From Cellulomonas fengjieae (lineage in GTDB: Bacteria > Actinomycetota > Actinomycetes > Actinomycetales > Cellulomonadaceae): DNA of 64,000 bases. A program made the position numbers and the translations under genes. This document shows positions 1 to 18,401 of the stretch, piece after piece (position 1 is the stretch's first letter; the number at the start of each line of letters is the position of its first letter). The notes beneath the pieces were generated by a model. It made no database searches, had not been told where the DNA came from, and saw only the letters and a program-made list of their open reading frames with translations. The stretch is from positions 2,914,001-2,978,000 of the forward strand of contig NZ_CP074404.1 in assembly GCF_018388465.1 (NCBI RefSeq), written 5' to 3'.

Positions 1-483
1 CGGCGTCGAGGCGCCACCGATCGAGCCGGGCTTGCGGTGGTTGCGGTGCGCACCGTGCGAGGCGCCGACGCCGTGGAAGCCGTGACGCTTCATGACACCG
101 GCGGTGCCCTTGCCCTTGGTGGTGCCGATGACGTCGACGCGCGCGCCGGCCTCGAACAGAGCTGCGGTGAGCTCCTGGCCGAGCGTGAACTCGCCGGCGT
201 TCGGCGTACGGATCTCGGCCACGTGCCGGCGGGGGGTGACCCCAGCCTTCTCGAAGTGGCCCTTCAGCGGCTTGGTGACCTTGCGCGGGTCGATCTGGCC
301 GTGGGCCAGCTGGACCGCGGCGTAGCCGTCAGCGTCAGCGGAGCGCACCTGGGTCACGACGTTCGTGCCGACGGCGACGACGGTGACCGGGACGAGACGA
401 CCGTTGTCGTCCCACACCTGGGTCATACCGAGCTTCGTGCCGAGCAGAGCCGTGACTGCGCGCTCGTTCTGCTGGGTAACCAT
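1..483 (-). CDS. rplC: 50S ribosomal protein L3 (3' end cut off by window edge)
   Basis: L3 binds domain VI of 23S rRNA and is an early assembly protein of the large subunit. About 160 residues are visible from the ATG at 483. The N-terminal [12 protein letters not shown] segment and the glycine/histidine-rich loop near the left edge ([20 protein letters not shown]) are typical of bacterial L3. The family is about 215 residues, so the C-terminal quarter lies outside the window. It follows rpsJ by 22 bases, the standard S10-operon order. Identification is certain; only completeness is limited. Confidence 0.97.
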   Translation of the reverse strand, partial: MVTQQNERAVTALLGTKLGMTQVWDDNGRLVPVTVVAVGTNVVTQVRSADADGYAAVQLAHGQIDPRKVTKPLKGHFEKAGVTPRRHVAEIRTPNAGEFTLGQELTAALFEAGARVDVIGTTKGKGTAGVMKRHGFHGVGASHGAHRNHRKPGSIGGASTP

Positions 484-505
484 AGAAATCAGTCCCTTCC
501 CAGCG

Positions 506-814
506 TCAGAGCTTGATCTCGATGTTCACGTCCGCAGGCAGGTCGAGACGCATGAGCGAGTCGACGGCCTTCGGCGTGGGATCGATGATGTCGATGAGCC
601 GCTTGTGAGTACGCATCTCGAAGTGCTCGCGGCTGTCCTTGTACTTGTGGGGCGACCGGATGACGCAGAACACGTTCTTCTCCGTCGGCAGCGGCACCGG
701 ACCCACGACCGACGCACCAGCGCGAGTCACCGTGTCGACGATCTTGCGCGCCGAGCTGTCGATGACTTCGTGGTCGTAGGACTTGAGCCTGATGCGGATC
801 TTCTGTCCCGCCAT
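506..814 (-). CDS. rpsJ: 30S ribosomal protein S10 / NusE
   Basis: S10 is a small-subunit head protein and, as NusE, a partner of NusG and NusB in antitermination. The ATG at 814 begins [19 protein letters not shown] and gives 102 residues, the usual family length; the open frame extends further upstream but without a plausible start. A purine-rich SD (AGAGGGAAG) lies about 9-17 bases upstream. It is the first gene of the S10 operon, followed by rplC, and is preceded by a leader of about 220 nt that shares an element with the rpsL leader. Confidence 0.98.
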   Translation of the reverse strand: MAGQKIRIRLKSYDHEVIDSSARKIVDTVTRAGASVVGPVPLPTEKNVFCVIRSPHKYKDSREHFEMRTHKRLIDIIDPTPKAVDSLMRLDLPADVNIEIKL

Positions 815-1042
815 GGCGCTTCTACTTCCCTCTGTTGGAACCGGCCCGTCCGACCCCCGCACTCGGGCGTGTCGCTTGGCGCGACACACCGTTGCGCTGC
901 GTACCGTTTCCGGTACGGGATCGGTGGTTGTTGTCGGGCGCCAACCGCCGGGTACTCCCGGGGTCCAGACGCCGTCCACGTGTGTGAGCCCCGTCGTGTG
1001 CTGCGCGCGCTAACGCGCCGCCCTCGACTAGGCAACCTGAAC
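815..1042 (-). promoter_or_regulatory. 5' leader of the S10 operon with conserved hairpin element
   Basis: No gene fits in this stretch on either strand. On the minus (transcribed) strand it carries two small hairpins: a 7-bp stem at 869-887 and a 7-bp stem with a TTTC loop at 900-917. At 850-875 is the element GCGACACGCCCG-N3-GCGGGGGTCGG (sense strand), which recurs in the rpsL leader at 6100-6125. Its closeness to the rpsJ start (about 35 bases) suggests an RNA-level control site. That function is inference. Confidence 0.5.
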
Positions 1043-1072
1043 AGTGTGCCAGACGGCGGCCGGGAACTCCAA
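1043..1072 (-). promoter_or_regulatory. candidate promoter of the S10 operon
   Basis: On the minus strand TTGGAG (1067-1072) and CACACT (1043-1048) are 18 bases apart, a fair sigma70 match. This would start transcription near 1036 and leave a leader of about 220 nt before rpsJ. A weaker alternative, TTGCCT-17-TAGCGC, lies just downstream. Sequence-only call. Confidence 0.45.
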
Positions 1073-1146
1073 TCGCGTCCGTCACACCCCGGGGGTGCGG
1101 GCCGTGTGATGTCGCCCACGACCACCCCCTCCAGTACCGTCCGGCC

Positions 1147-1548
1147 ATGAGCAACCGGACGGCGCAGCTCCTGGTCCCCCTCGCCACCGCAGCCGTCCTC
1201 GCGGGCTGCACGCCAGGCGGCGGGACCCCTCCGTCGCCGACGACGACGTCCCCGACCGCGGCGACCTCCACCCCGTCCGCCGGCTCGTCGACCGCGCCGG
1301 CGCCCTCCCCCACGTCCGACCCGACCACGGACCCGGCGGCGTCACCGTCCGCGACCACGCTGCCCACGCCCGGTGAGCCGTGCGACCCGGCCGCCGGCTC
1401 CCCCGACTGCACCGACGCCACGGTGGACGAGCAGTTCCGCCACATCGAGGGCTACGCGGAGTGCGTGGAGGCTCTGCCCGGCCACGAGTACGGGCTCTGC
1501 ACGGATCTCGACGGCGACGGCCGGGCGGGGTACCCCGAGTCCCGCTGA
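1147..1548 (+). CDS. small secreted lipoprotein, function unknown
   Basis: A 133-residue protein with a lipoprotein signal peptide: positive start, hydrophobic stretch and lipobox LAGC with the lipidated Cys near residue 21. Residues about 25-75 are a Thr/Ser/Pro-rich low-complexity linker. The last 60 residues carry four Cys in a short folded segment with an Asp-rich DLDGDGR loop that resembles a calcium-binding (excalibur-like) motif. No specific function can be named. It sits alone on the plus strand between the str and S10 operons. A TACCGT hexamer ends six bases before the ATG and there is no SD, so the mRNA is probably leaderless. Confidence 0.75.
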   Translation: MSNRTAQLLVPLATAAVLAGCTPGGGTPPSPTTTSPTAATSTPSAGSSTAPAPSPTSDPTTDPAASPSATTLPTPGEPCDPAAGSPDCTDATVDEQFRHIEGYAECVEALPGHEYGLCTDLDGDGRAGYPESR

Positions 1549-1566
1549 GCGGGCACAGCACGCACG

Positions 1567-1602
1567 AGAAGGGCCCGGGAGCCGAAGCTCCCGGGCCCTT
1601 CT
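1567..1602. terminator. bidirectional terminator between lipoprotein gene and tuf
   Basis: A perfect 16-bp GC-rich stem closed by a CGAA tetraloop. It lies 19 bases after the lipoprotein stop and 28 bases past the tuf stop on the other strand, so it can serve both convergent genes. There is no long U tract on either side, as is common for actinobacterial terminators. Confidence 0.85.
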
Positions 1603-1630
1603 GCGGATCAGCTGCCCCGAGGGGCGAGCA

Positions 1631-2824
1631 TCACTTGATGATCTTGATGACCTTGCCCGAGCCGACGGTGCGGCCACCCTCACGGATGGCGAAGCCGAGG
1701 CCCTCCTCCATCGCGATGGGCTGGATGAGGTTCACGTGGATCTCGGTGTTGTCACCGGGCATGACCATCTCGGTGCCCTCGGGCAGCGTGATGACGCCGG
1801 TGACGTCGGTGGTGCGGAAGTAGAACTGCGGGCGGTAGTTCCCGTAGAACGGGTTGTGACGGCCGCCCTCGTCCTTGGCCAGGATGTAGACCTGACCCTC
1901 GAACTCGGTGTGCGGCGTGATCGAGCCGGGCTTGACGACGACCTGGCCGCGCTCGACCTCCTCGCGCTTGGTGCCACGCAGGAGCAGACCGACGTTCTCG
2001 CCGGCCTCGGCGTAGTCGAGCAGCTTGCGGAACATCTCGACGCCGGTGACCGTGGTCTTGATCGCCTTCTCCTTGATGCCGACGATCTCCACCTCCTCGT
2101 TCACCTTGAGCTTGCCGCGCTCCACGCGACCGGTGACGACGGTGCCACGACCGGTGATCGTGAAGACGTCCTCGATCGGCATGAGGAAGGGCTTGTCGAT
2201 GTCGCGCACCGGGTCCGGGACGGACTCGTCGACGGCCTCGAGCAGGTCCTCGACGGACTTGACCCAGACCGGGTCGCCCTCGAGCGCCTTCAGGCCGGAG
2301 ACGCGCACGACGGGGACGTCGTCGCCGTCGAAGCCCTGGGCCGAGAGGAGCTCGCGCACCTCGACCTCGACGAGCTCCAGGATCTCCTCGTCGTCGACCA
2401 TGTCGGTCTTGTTGAGCGCGACGAGCAGGTACGGCACGCCGACCTGACGGGCGAGCAGGACGTGCTCACGCGTCTGGGCCATGGGGCCGTCGGTCGCCGC
2501 GACCACGAGGATGGCGCCGTCCATCTGCGCCGCACCCGTGATCATGTTCTTGATGTAGTCAGCGTGACCGGGAGCGTCGACGTGAGCGTAGTGACGCTTC
2601 TCCGTCTGGTACTCCACGTGCGCGATGTTGATGGTGATTCCGCGCTGCTTCTCCTCGGGCGCCTTGTCGATCTCGTCGAAAGGCGTGAAGGGGTTCAGGT
2701 CGGGGTACTTGTCGTGCAGCACCTTCGAGATGGCAGCGGTCAGCGTCGTCTTACCGTGGTCGACGTGGCCGATCGTGCCGATGTTGACGTGCGGCTTCGT
2801 CCGCTCGAACTTCGCCTTGCCCAC
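1631..2824 (-). CDS. tuf: elongation factor Tu
   Basis: EF-Tu delivers aminoacyl-tRNA to the ribosome in a GTP-dependent step in the cytoplasm. The 397-residue length is standard. The G1 loop GHVDHGKT is at residues 19-26, DAPGHADY near 82 and NKTD near 137; the switch II His is present. The start is a GTG at 2824 in a frame beginning [16 protein letters not shown]. It is the last gene of the str operon, 124 bases after fusA, a gap long enough to hold its own promoter though none is obvious. Strong codon bias fits a highly expressed gene. Confidence 0.99.
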   Translation of the reverse strand: MGKAKFERTKPHVNIGTIGHVDHGKTTLTAAISKVLHDKYPDLNPFTPFDEIDKAPEEKQRGITINIAHVEYQTEKRHYAHVDAPGHADYIKNMITGAAQMDGAILVVAATDGPMAQTREHVLLARQVGVPYLLVALNKTDMVDDEEILELVEVEVRELLSAQGFDGDDVPVVRVSGLKALEGDPVWVKSVEDLLEAVDESVPDPVRDIDKPFLMPIEDVFTITGRGTVVTGRVERGKLKVNEEVEIVGIKEKAIKTTVTGVEMFRKLLDYAEAGENVGLLLRGTKREEVERGQVVVKPGSITPHTEFEGQVYILAKDEGGRHNPFYGNYRPQFYFRTTDVTGVITLPEGTEMVMPGDNTEIHVNLIQPIAMEEGLGFAIREGGRTVGSGKVIKIIK

Positions 2825-2948
2825 TAGGTGTCCTCCTCAGGACTTGGTAGAGATTGGCCGACGGTGCAGCTACCGGACGGTAGCTGCGTGGCGCGGCGTC
2901 CTACGGGTCGGTTTGTGTGATGGAACTACAGGTTTCGACCTGTGGGAC

Positions 2949-5051
<2,103 letters not shown>

Positions 5052-5140
5052 GTGAGTTGCCCCTTGTCGGTTGGCTTGGGTGGCGCCACCGGTCCGGCCC
5101 GAGGATCGGACCGGCGGCGCAGCGCCCGTGAGTGCCGGGA

Positions 5141-5611
5141 TTACCAGCGGTAGTGCGCGAAGGCCTTGTTGGACTCGGCCATCTTGTGCATGTCCTCACG
5201 ACGCTTCACCGCGGCACCGAGGCCGTTGGACGCGTCGAGGATCTCGTTCATGAGGCGCTCGGTCATCGTCTTCTCGCGGCGAGCGCGGGAGTAGTCGGTG
5301 AGCCAGCGCAGCGCGAGGGTGGTCTGGCGGACCGGACGCACCTCCACGGGCACCTGGTAGGTCGCACCACCGACGCGGCGCGAACGCACCTCGAGCGACG
5401 GGCGGACGTTGTCCAGCGCACGCTTGAGCACGACGACCGGGTCGCCCTGCGTCTTCTCACGGACACCCTCGAGGGCGCCGTAGACGATGTGCTCCGCGAC
5501 GGACTTCTTGCCGTCGAGCAGGACCTTGTTGATCAGCTGCGTGACGACCGGGGACCCGTAGACGGGGTCGACGACGAGCGGCCGCTTCGGGGCCGGACCC
5601 TTGCGAGGCAT
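5141..5611 (-). CDS. rpsG: 30S ribosomal protein S7
   Basis: S7 nucleates assembly of the small-subunit head and contacts E-site tRNA. The 156-residue length and start [20 protein letters not shown] match the actinobacterial family. The ATG at 5611 shares one base with the rpsL stop (TGATG), so translation is probably coupled to rpsL. Second gene of the str operon. Confidence 0.98.
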   Translation of the reverse strand: MPRKGPAPKRPLVVDPVYGSPVVTQLINKVLLDGKKSVAEHIVYGALEGVREKTQGDPVVVLKRALDNVRPSLEVRSRRVGGATYQVPVEVRPVRQTTLALRWLTDYSRARREKTMTERLMNEILDASNGLGAAVKRREDMHKMAESNKAFAHYRW

Positions 5612-5982
5612 CAGCCCACCTTCTTCGCGCCGTAGCGGCTGCGCGCCTGCTTACGGTTCTTGACGCCCTGCGTGTCGAGGGCGCCTCGGACGATCTTGTA
5701 GCGGACACCCGGGAGGTCCTTCACGCGGCCACCGCGCACGAGCACGATCGAGTGCTCCTGCAGGTTGTGACCGACACCGGGGATGTACGCGGTGACCTCG
5801 ACCTGGCTCGAGAGACGGACGCGCGCGACCTTGCGGAGCGCGGAGTTCGGCTTCTTCGGGGTCGTGGTGTAGACGCGGGTGCACACACCGCGTCGCTGGG
5901 GGGAGCCCTTCAGGGCAGGCGTCTTCGACTTGTTCGTCTTCGCCTGCCGGCCCTTGCGGACCAGCTGCTGGATCGTAGGCAC
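5611..5982 (-). CDS. rpsL: 30S ribosomal protein S12
   Basis: S12 sits at the decoding centre and controls accuracy. Starting at the GTG at 5982 ([11 protein letters not shown]) the protein has 123 residues, as expected. The two sites where streptomycin-resistance substitutions usually arise are wild-type lysines: K43 in TPKKPNS and K88 in [10 protein letters not shown], so no resistance is predicted from this gene. The longer open frame upstream has no family support. It is the first gene of the str operon, with a promoter at 6276-6304 and a leader of about 287 nt. Confidence 0.98.
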   Translation of the reverse strand: MPTIQQLVRKGRQAKTNKSKTPALKGSPQRRGVCTRVYTTTPKKPNSALRKVARVRLSSQVEVTAYIPGVGHNLQEHSIVLVRGGRVKDLPGVRYKIVRGALDTQGVKNRKQARSRYGAKKVG

Positions 5983-6275
5983 TACGTCTCCGTCTGTTGG
6001 ATGAATCTCTGGTCGACCGGCACCCGTCGCCCTGGACGGCCGGCATGGTCGAGGATCGTCGCCCGTCGTGCGACTACCTCGGAGGTCGTACGTCCCGAAC
6101 CGACCCCCGCGCCCGGGCGTGTCGCCCCGTACCTCCGCACCGCAGTCCGCAAGGTTGCCTTGGCGGAGAGACGGCGTGGTGGGGGGAACCACCCGATGCC
6201 CCGGCTGGACCATCCCCGCAAGGGGCGTCCACCGGATGCATGCGCGAGAGCCCGACGGCGCGGGCACGGTGTCCA
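5983..6275 (-). promoter_or_regulatory. 5' leader of the str operon
   Basis: This 293-base stretch holds no convincing gene. It is the transcribed leader between the rpsL promoter and the GTG. At 6100-6125 it has the bipartite element GCGACACGCCCG-N3-GCGGGGGTCGG (sense strand), matching the rpsJ leader except in the three spacer bases. Several GC-rich inverted repeats, such as CCCC-GCAA-GGGG near 6215-6226, could form further hairpins. Confidence 0.5.
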
Positions 6276-6304
6276 ACGTTACCCGGCACCTGCGGGGGCG
6301 TCAA
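6276..6304 (-). promoter_or_regulatory. sigma70-type promoter of the str operon
   Basis: On the minus strand TTGACG (6299-6304) and TAACGT (6276-6281) are separated by exactly 17 bases. Transcription would start near 6269. This is one of the best consensus promoters in the window and fits a high-output ribosomal operon. Confidence 0.8.
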
Positions 6305-6369
6305 AGCGATGTTGCGCACACCCCGCCGGCGGCCAGCGGATTCGTCGCCGCGGGCACTCCCCCGGACGG

Positions 6370-6407
6370 GCCGAAGGGCCCACCGGCGAACCGGTGGGCC
6401 CTTCGGC
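6370..6407 (-). terminator. terminator of rpoB-rpoC
   Basis: A perfect 17-bp stem with a CGAA tetraloop begins about ten bases after the rpoC stop codon. The stem and loop style is the same as the tuf terminator at 1567-1602. It isolates rpoC from the str promoter just downstream. Confidence 0.88.
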
Positions 6408-6416
6408 GTGGGTCGA

Positions 6417-10286
<3,870 letters not shown>

Positions 10287-10403
10287 GGGGGGTCCTACTT
10301 CCTTCGCTTGCTGGTGTTGCACACCAGCGGAACGGAAATGTTGCTAAGGGGTGCGGGCACCCGGTCCGGCATCACGAATGTGCAGCCGGACCGGGGCTCG
10401 ACG

Positions 10404-13910
<3,507 letters not shown>

Positions 13911-14062
13911 AAGAGGGGTCCTTCCCAGCGGATCGAGTGCACGCTGCACAGGTCCTGGCTAAGCGCGATCCCCCGGCCGGCGAGCCCCACGACGTCGTGC
14001 ATTGACGACGAAGGCGGGCTCGGGTTATACGGGATCGCGGGCACAGGCCAGCGCAAAGCGAT

Positions 14063-14091
14063 AGCATACTCGGCCGCGGCGGCAAAGTCCA
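14063..14091 (-). promoter_or_regulatory. promoter of rpoB-rpoC
   Basis: Minus-strand TGGACT (14086-14091), 17-base spacer, TATGCT (14063-14068). Start expected near 14056. A second -10-like TATAAC lies downstream at 14024-14029 but its upstream partner is badly spaced. The rest of the 503-base gap between rplL and rpoB holds the rplL terminator and no gene that I can support. Confidence 0.75.
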
Positions 14092-14318
14092 CCCGCCATC
14101 GACACCCCCTGGCGCCACCCCGACGTGCAGGTGACGGACCCTGAAGGCGTCCGGTACGAGCGGGCGGCTCCGCCCGCACGGCGACGACGTTGTCGCCGCG
14201 CACATGGTGGCACACGTGGCGGACGCGCGAAAGCCCGCGGCCGTCCGGACCCCCGTCCGGCCCTACGCGCGGCAGGGCACGGCGGATACAGCCGGGCGCC
14301 TGCTCGGACGCCGGGACG

Positions 14319-14359
14319 CGACGGAGCCCGCGTCCCTCAGCGGGACGCGGGCTCCGTCG
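14319..14359 (-). terminator. terminator after rplL
   Basis: A perfect 18-bp stem with a five-base loop, 55 bases past the rplL stop. It shows that rplJ-rplL and rpoB-rpoC are mainly separate transcription units here, although some read-through is usual in this family of operons. Confidence 0.83.
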
Positions 14360-14413
14360 AATCGTGCAGCTACCTCCGTGCGGTCGGCGGACCGGCCGGC
14401 ACGGAGGCCGCGA

Positions 14414-14803
14414 TCACTTGAGGGTGACCGTGGCGCCGGCGGCCTCGAGGGTCGCCTTGGCCTTCTCGGCGGCCTCCTTGGTGACACCCTCCAGGACAGC
14501 CTTGGGGGCGGCGTCGACGACGTCCTTGGCCTCCTTCAGGCCGAGGGACGTCAGGACGCGCACCTCCTTGATGACCTGGATCTTCTTCTCGCCGGCGGCC
14601 TCGAGAACGACGTCGAACGAGTCCTTCTCCTCCTCGACCTCGGCCTCGGCAGCGCCACCGGCGCCGGCGGGGGCCGCAACGGCGACGGGAGCGGCAGCGG
14701 TGACCTCGAAGGTCTCCTCGAACGCCTTCACGAACTCGGAGAGCTCGATGAGGGAGAGCTCCTTGAACGCGTCGATGAGCTCGGTGGTGGTGAGCTTCGC
14801 CAT
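14414..14803 (-). CDS. rplL: 50S ribosomal protein L7/L12
   Basis: Stalk protein that recruits and activates translational GTPases, present as several dimers on L10. 129 residues: N-terminal dimerisation helices ([16 protein letters not shown]), an Ala/Gly/Pro-rich hinge at about 36-52, and the C-terminal factor-binding domain with the conserved [10 protein letters not shown] and [10 protein letters not shown] segments. It lies 83 bases downstream of rplJ. Confidence 0.98.
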   Translation of the reverse strand: MAKLTTTELIDAFKELSLIELSEFVKAFEETFEVTAAAPVAVAAPAGAGGAAEAEVEEEKDSFDVVLEAAGEKKIQVIKEVRVLTSLGLKEAKDVVDAAPKAVLEGVTKEAAEKAKATLEAAGATVTLK

Positions 14804-14886
14804 GGTGGCGGTTCCTTCCGTTCGATGCCCGCGGGGCCGGTTCGGCCCGTGCGGACGGGGGCTTGTGAGCGCCTGTGCCGGATGGC

Positions 14887-15420
14887 TCAGGCAGCGACCT
14901 CGGCCGACTCCTCGTGCTTGAGGCGCAGAGCGTCGATGGTGCGAACGGCCTGTGCGGCAGGCGCCGTGAACAGGTACGCCGCCTGGTACAGCGACGCCTT
15001 GAACACGCCGGCAGCCTTGGCCAGCAGCACCTCGCGGGACTCGAGGTCCGCGAGCTTGGTGACGTCCGCAGCGGTCAGGGCGCGTCCGTCGAGGACACCG
15101 CCCTTGATGACCAGTGCGGGGTTCGCCTTGGCGAAGTCACGCAGTCCCTTGGCGGCCTCGACCGGGTCACCGGAGACGAAGGCGATCGCCGACGGGCCCG
15201 TGAGCGCGTCGTCGAGGCCTTCGAGGCCGGCATCCTTGGCCGCGATCGCGGTCAGCGTGTTCTTCACCACGGCATAGGTTGCGTTGCCGCTGAGCGCCTT
15301 GCGCAGCTTCTTGAGCTGAGCAACGGTGAGCCCGCGGTACTCGGTCAGCACGGCTGCGTTCGAGTCACGGAACAGGTCCGTGAGCTCTGCGACAGCGGCT
15401 GCCTTGTCCGGCCTCGCCAT
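14887..15420 (-). CDS. rplJ: 50S ribosomal protein L10
   Basis: L10 anchors the L7/L12 stalk to 23S rRNA. The ATG at 15420 gives [17 protein letters not shown] and 177 residues; the N-terminal [13 protein letters not shown] segment is conserved. Upstream lie an L10 leader with an attenuator-like hairpin and a dedicated promoter, so it is not simply read from rplA, which here is more than 5 kb away. Expression is likely autoregulated by the L10-L12 complex on the leader, as in other bacteria. Confidence 0.98.
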   Translation of the reverse strand: MARPDKAAAVAELTDLFRDSNAAVLTEYRGLTVAQLKKLRKALSGNATYAVVKNTLTAIAAKDAGLEGLDDALTGPSAIAFVSGDPVEAAKGLRDFAKANPALVIKGGVLDGRALTAADVTKLADLESREVLLAKAAGVFKASLYQAAYLFTAPAAQAVRTIDALRLKHEESAEVAA

Positions 15421-15471
15421 GGCAATCCTTCCGATGGTGGTGCCACCGGTCGTCACGCCCCACAAACGAAA

Positions 15472-15629
15472 GAGCCCCGCGCAGGCGCGGGGCTCGTCAG
15501 GCGGATCGGCACAGGCCGAACCATCCGGGAACTCTCACCTGCGCTGGCCTCCGCTGCTGCGGGACTTCGGGCGATCGGGCGTGAGCACTGCGTGCGCACG
15601 ACACGGTCGACGACCGGCGGTCTTTGGGT
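15472..15629 (-). ncRNA. ribosomal protein L10 leader with attenuator hairpin
   Basis: The transcript starts near CAAAGACCGCCGG and contains GGAGGCC...GCGCAGGTGAGA, features of the L10-L12 binding leader. It ends in a 10-bp stem (15472-15495, loop CCTG) followed on the sense strand by CTTTCGTTTG, which looks like an intrinsic terminator placed before the rplJ start. Binding of excess L10-L12 could favour this terminator. The leader family is established; the exact boundaries are my estimate. Confidence 0.7.
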
Positions 15630-15635
15630 CCTCCC

Positions 15636-15664
15636 AAGGTACGGCACCGGGCGGCGCCGACCAA
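15636..15664 (-). promoter_or_regulatory. promoter of rplJ-rplL
   Basis: Minus-strand TTGGTC (15659-15664), 17-base spacer, TACCTT (15636-15641). It fits into the few bases between the end of the CHAT gene and the start of the L10 leader. Its position predicts a start near 15629, exactly where leader-like sequence begins. Confidence 0.7.
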
Positions 15665-15673
15665 ATCGGCTCC

Positions 15674-18364
15674 TCAGGCCGCCCCGTGGGCGCTGAACGT
15701 GCACCAGTTGACGAAGCCCTCGGGGCTGTCGCGGTCGATCCGGCCGCGGGCCTCGTGCAGCGCCCGCGCGAGGGTCAGGCCGCGCCGGACCCCTCGGTGC
15801 AGCTCGAGCATGAGGTCGACCGCCGCGACGTCGGGCACGGCCGCGATGCTGGCGACGGCGCCCGCGGTCCCCTGGGCCAGCATGGCGCTCACGAAACCGA
15901 GCACCTCGTCCCCCGCGTACGCCACGTCGGCCCCCGCGTGGCACGACGCGAGCACCAGCCGGTGGGGCGCGACGCCCGCGCCGTGCAGCTCCTGGACGGT
16001 CACCGGCCCGTCCGCCAGGCGGAGCGAGGAGAACATCGGGTTGTCCGCACGGGGTGAGCCGTGGCAGGCGAGGTGGGCGAGGTCCGCGTCCGCCAGGGCG
16101 GTGAGCACGTCCTGCGCGCGCGCGTGCTCGCCGGACAGGACCCGGGCACCGGCGTGGACCGCGCGGAGCGCCTCGACCTCCTCGCGCGCCCCGGCGAGGT
16201 CCGGCCCGGCGACCAGGACGGTGCCGCCCTCACCCGCCCGCGCCTGAGCCGACCTGCGCGTGCGGACCCAGAACGTGGCGGACGGCGCCTGCGCGAGCGG
16301 GCCGTCGTGCAGGCACGACCACGGCACCCCGTGCAGGAGGCCGACGGGGACGACGACCAGCTCGTCCCGGGGGTCGACCCCGAGCGGCGCGACCAGCAGG
16401 GCGCGCAGCCGGGCGATGCGCAGGTCGGCGCTGATCCGGGCGGCCTCGGCGGCGGTGCTGCCGCGGGGGTTGGCCAGCCGGCGCAGCGCGAACAGCAGCG
16501 GGCGCAGCTCGGCGGCGATGTCCTCCACCGGGCCGAGCTCGACGATCCTCGCCCGGCGCGGCTCGACGACGACCGCGACCAGCCGACCAGCGAACCGCCC
16601 GAACTCCACGAGCGTCCGCCCGTCCAGCGCAGCCCGGGTGGCGGCGATGCCCGGCACCTGGGGCAGCGCCACCATCGCCGGAACGCCGTCGTGCCCGAGC
16701 GACCAGTCGACCACCGGCACGCGCACGTCGGCGCCCCGCGGTGAGGCCGCAGCGGCGCGCACGGCCTCGGGCGGTCCCGACGTCGCCGCAGGGAGCCGGT
16801 CGGCGAGCGGGACGTCCGAGAAGGGCAGCCGAGTGCTCAGCGCCGCCGCGCGGGTGCGCTCCATCCAGGCGAGCGTCCGCGCGGGCGACGCCTCGGCCAG
16901 CACCACACCCAGCCCGATCTCCCCGAGCTCGGCTCCGTGCCCCGACGCGAGCGCCCGCAGCTCGATGGTCGGCAGGGCCGACCGGTGCACGGCCAGGTCC
17001 CGCAGGCCGGCCCTGCACTCGGCGAGCACGGCGGCCGGGCGGCCCGCGGCCCGCTCGGCCAGGGCCCCCGCGAGCCGGCCGCGCAGCCGCACGAGCACCT
17101 GCCCGCGCCCGGCGAGCGCCCGCGCGCGGGTCAGCGCGGGCATCGCGGACCGCGGGCGGGACAGGTCCAGAGCCACCCGTCCCGCCACGAGGTACGCCTC
17201 CACGGCACTGTGCAGGTCGCCGGAGCCCTCCAGCCGAGCGGCGGCGCGCCGCGCGACGGCGAGCTGCTCGAGCCCGGCCGTCCCCGCCTGCAGCCGCGCC
17301 TCGACGCCGATCAGCTGCGCCCTGGCCGCCCACGTGGCCCGGTGCTGCTGCCGGGCGGCACGAGCGGCCTCGTCCGCGAGCTCCCCGGCCTCCTCGTGGC
17401 GCTCGGTCAGCAGCCGGATCCGGGCGAGCCGCAGCTGCGCCTCCGTGAGCATCAGGCCCAGGCCCGCCGCCGCCAGCTCGTCGACCGCCCGCGCGGCCGC
17501 GGCGGCCGCCTCGGGCAGCAGCCGCAGGTCGGTCATCGCGTCGGCGTACTCGGTGTAGTACTCCCCCAGCGGGATGCCGGCGTCGAGGTAGGCGCGGGCG
17601 GACCGCTCGAAGTCGGCCATGCCCTCCTGCAGGCGCCCCGCGCGGACCGCGATCCAGGCGCGGGTCTGCACCAGCGGAGCCTCGAGCGTGGGTACCTGGG
17701 AGGTCGCGAGCGCGACCGCGGCCTCGGCCGTCCTGATCGCCTCCTCGTACTCGCCCCGCTCGGCCAGCACGAGCGCCAGGTTGTTGGTCGCGATCGCCGC
17801 CGACCGCGGCTCCAGCCCTCCCGCCGCGAGCAGCGACCGGTAGCGCTGCTCCGACTCCTCGAGCCGCCCGGCATGCTGCTCCACGATCGCGAGCGAGAGC
17901 CCGACGCGTCCGAGGAACCGGGCCCGCTCCGCCGGCTGGACCTCCGGCGCCCGGCTCATCGCGACGATCGCGGCGTCCAGGTCCCGGGCCGCGGCGCGGG
18001 CGTCACCGAGGTCGTGCAGGACCGAGGCGCGGCTGGCGAGCACCCGCGCGGCGACGTCCCACACGCTGTGCCGGCGGGTGATCCGGACGGCCTCGTCGAG
18101 GAGGGGACGCGCGGACGAATCGTCCCACCGCGCCCGAAATGTCGCAGCCAGCAGCCGTAGGCTCAGACCGAGCAGCTCGGGGTCCTTGCGGGTGCGCGCC
18201 ACCGTCACGACGGCCTGCGCCTGGGGCTCCACGGACCGCGGGTCGACGTCGACCGCGTCCATCAACGAGCTCACATGTATCAGGAGGTCGGCTCGGGCCT
18301 CTGGTAAGGCGTAGGGCTCGTCGTTCGGCGCTGATGGCTCGACGCCGGGGCCGGACGGGCACAT
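15674..18364 (-). CDS. TPR-CHAT cysteine protease
   Basis: An 896-residue cytoplasmic protein with no signal peptide or membrane segment. Residues about 30-560 are Ala/Leu/Arg-rich helical repeats of TPR type. Residues about 600-890 form a CHAT (caspase-HetF-associated with TPRs) domain. The catalytic dyad is intact: H768 in LACHGSP and C808 in LASCHAG. CHAT proteins are clan CD proteases; TPR-CHAT proteins such as Csx29 of type III-E CRISPR are proteases kept inactive until a trigger binds. The ATG at 18364 is preferred over 18409 because a TAGACT -10 box ends seven bases before it and no SD is present. Divergent from a subtilase-sigma operon 32 bases away, suggesting a joint function. Substrate and trigger are unknown. 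Confidence 0.88.
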   Translation of the reverse strand: MCPSGPGVEPSAPNDEPYALPEARADLLIHVSSLMDAVDVDPRSVEPQAQAVVTVARTRKDPELLGLSLRLLAATFRARWDDSSARPLLDEAVRITRRHSVWDVAARVLASRASVLHDLGDARAAARDLDAAIVAMSRAPEVQPAERARFLGRVGLSLAIVEQHAGRLEESEQRYRSLLAAGGLEPRSAAIATNNLALVLAERGEYEEAIRTAEAAVALATSQVPTLEAPLVQTRAWIAVRAGRLQEGMADFERSARAYLDAGIPLGEYYTEYADAMTDLRLLPEAAAAAARAVDELAAAGLGLMLTEAQLRLARIRLLTERHEEAGELADEAARAARQQHRATWAARAQLIGVEARLQAGTAGLEQLAVARRAAARLEGSGDLHSAVEAYLVAGRVALDLSRPRSAMPALTRARALAGRGQVLVRLRGRLAGALAERAAGRPAAVLAECRAGLRDLAVHRSALPTIELRALASGHGAELGEIGLGVVLAEASPARTLAWMERTRAAALSTRLPFSDVPLADRLPAATSGPPEAVRAAAASPRGADVRVPVVDWSLGHDGVPAMVALPQVPGIAATRAALDGRTLVEFGRFAGRLVAVVVEPRRARIVELGPVEDIAAELRPLLFALRRLANPRGSTAAEAARISADLRIARLRALLVAPLGVDPRDELVVVPVGLLHGVPWSCLHDGPLAQAPSATFWVRTRRSAQARAGEGGTVLVAGPDLAGAREEVEALRAVHAGARVLSGEHARAQDVLTALADADLAHLACHGSPRADNPMFSSLRLADGPVTVQELHGAGVAPHRLVLASCHAGADVAYAGDEVLGFVSAMLAQGTAGAVASIAAVPDVAAVDLMLELHRGVRRGLTLARALHEARGRIDRDSPEGFVNWCTFSAHGAA

Positions 18365-18371
18365 CTTTCGG

Positions 18372-18401
18372 AGTCTAGGCCGACCAAGGAGCGCATGTGA
18401 G
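18372..18401 (-). promoter_or_regulatory. candidate promoter of the TPR-CHAT gene
   Basis: Minus-strand CTCACA (18396-18401), 18-base spacer, TAGACT (18372-18377), placing the transcription start at or next to the ATG at 18364. The -35 element overlaps the GTG start of the divergent subtilase gene, so the two genes cannot have independent upstream regions. Confidence 0.5.

Noticed and set aside
14024..14056. Second promoter for rpoB (TTGCGC, TATAAC)
   Set aside because: The spacer is 21 bases, too long for a good sigma70 promoter; recorded only as a weak alternative.
14221..14262. GTCCGGAC-type inverted repeat near the rplL-rpoB gap
   Set aside because: Only about six pairs, common in GC-rich DNA; the true terminator is the 18-bp stem at 14319.
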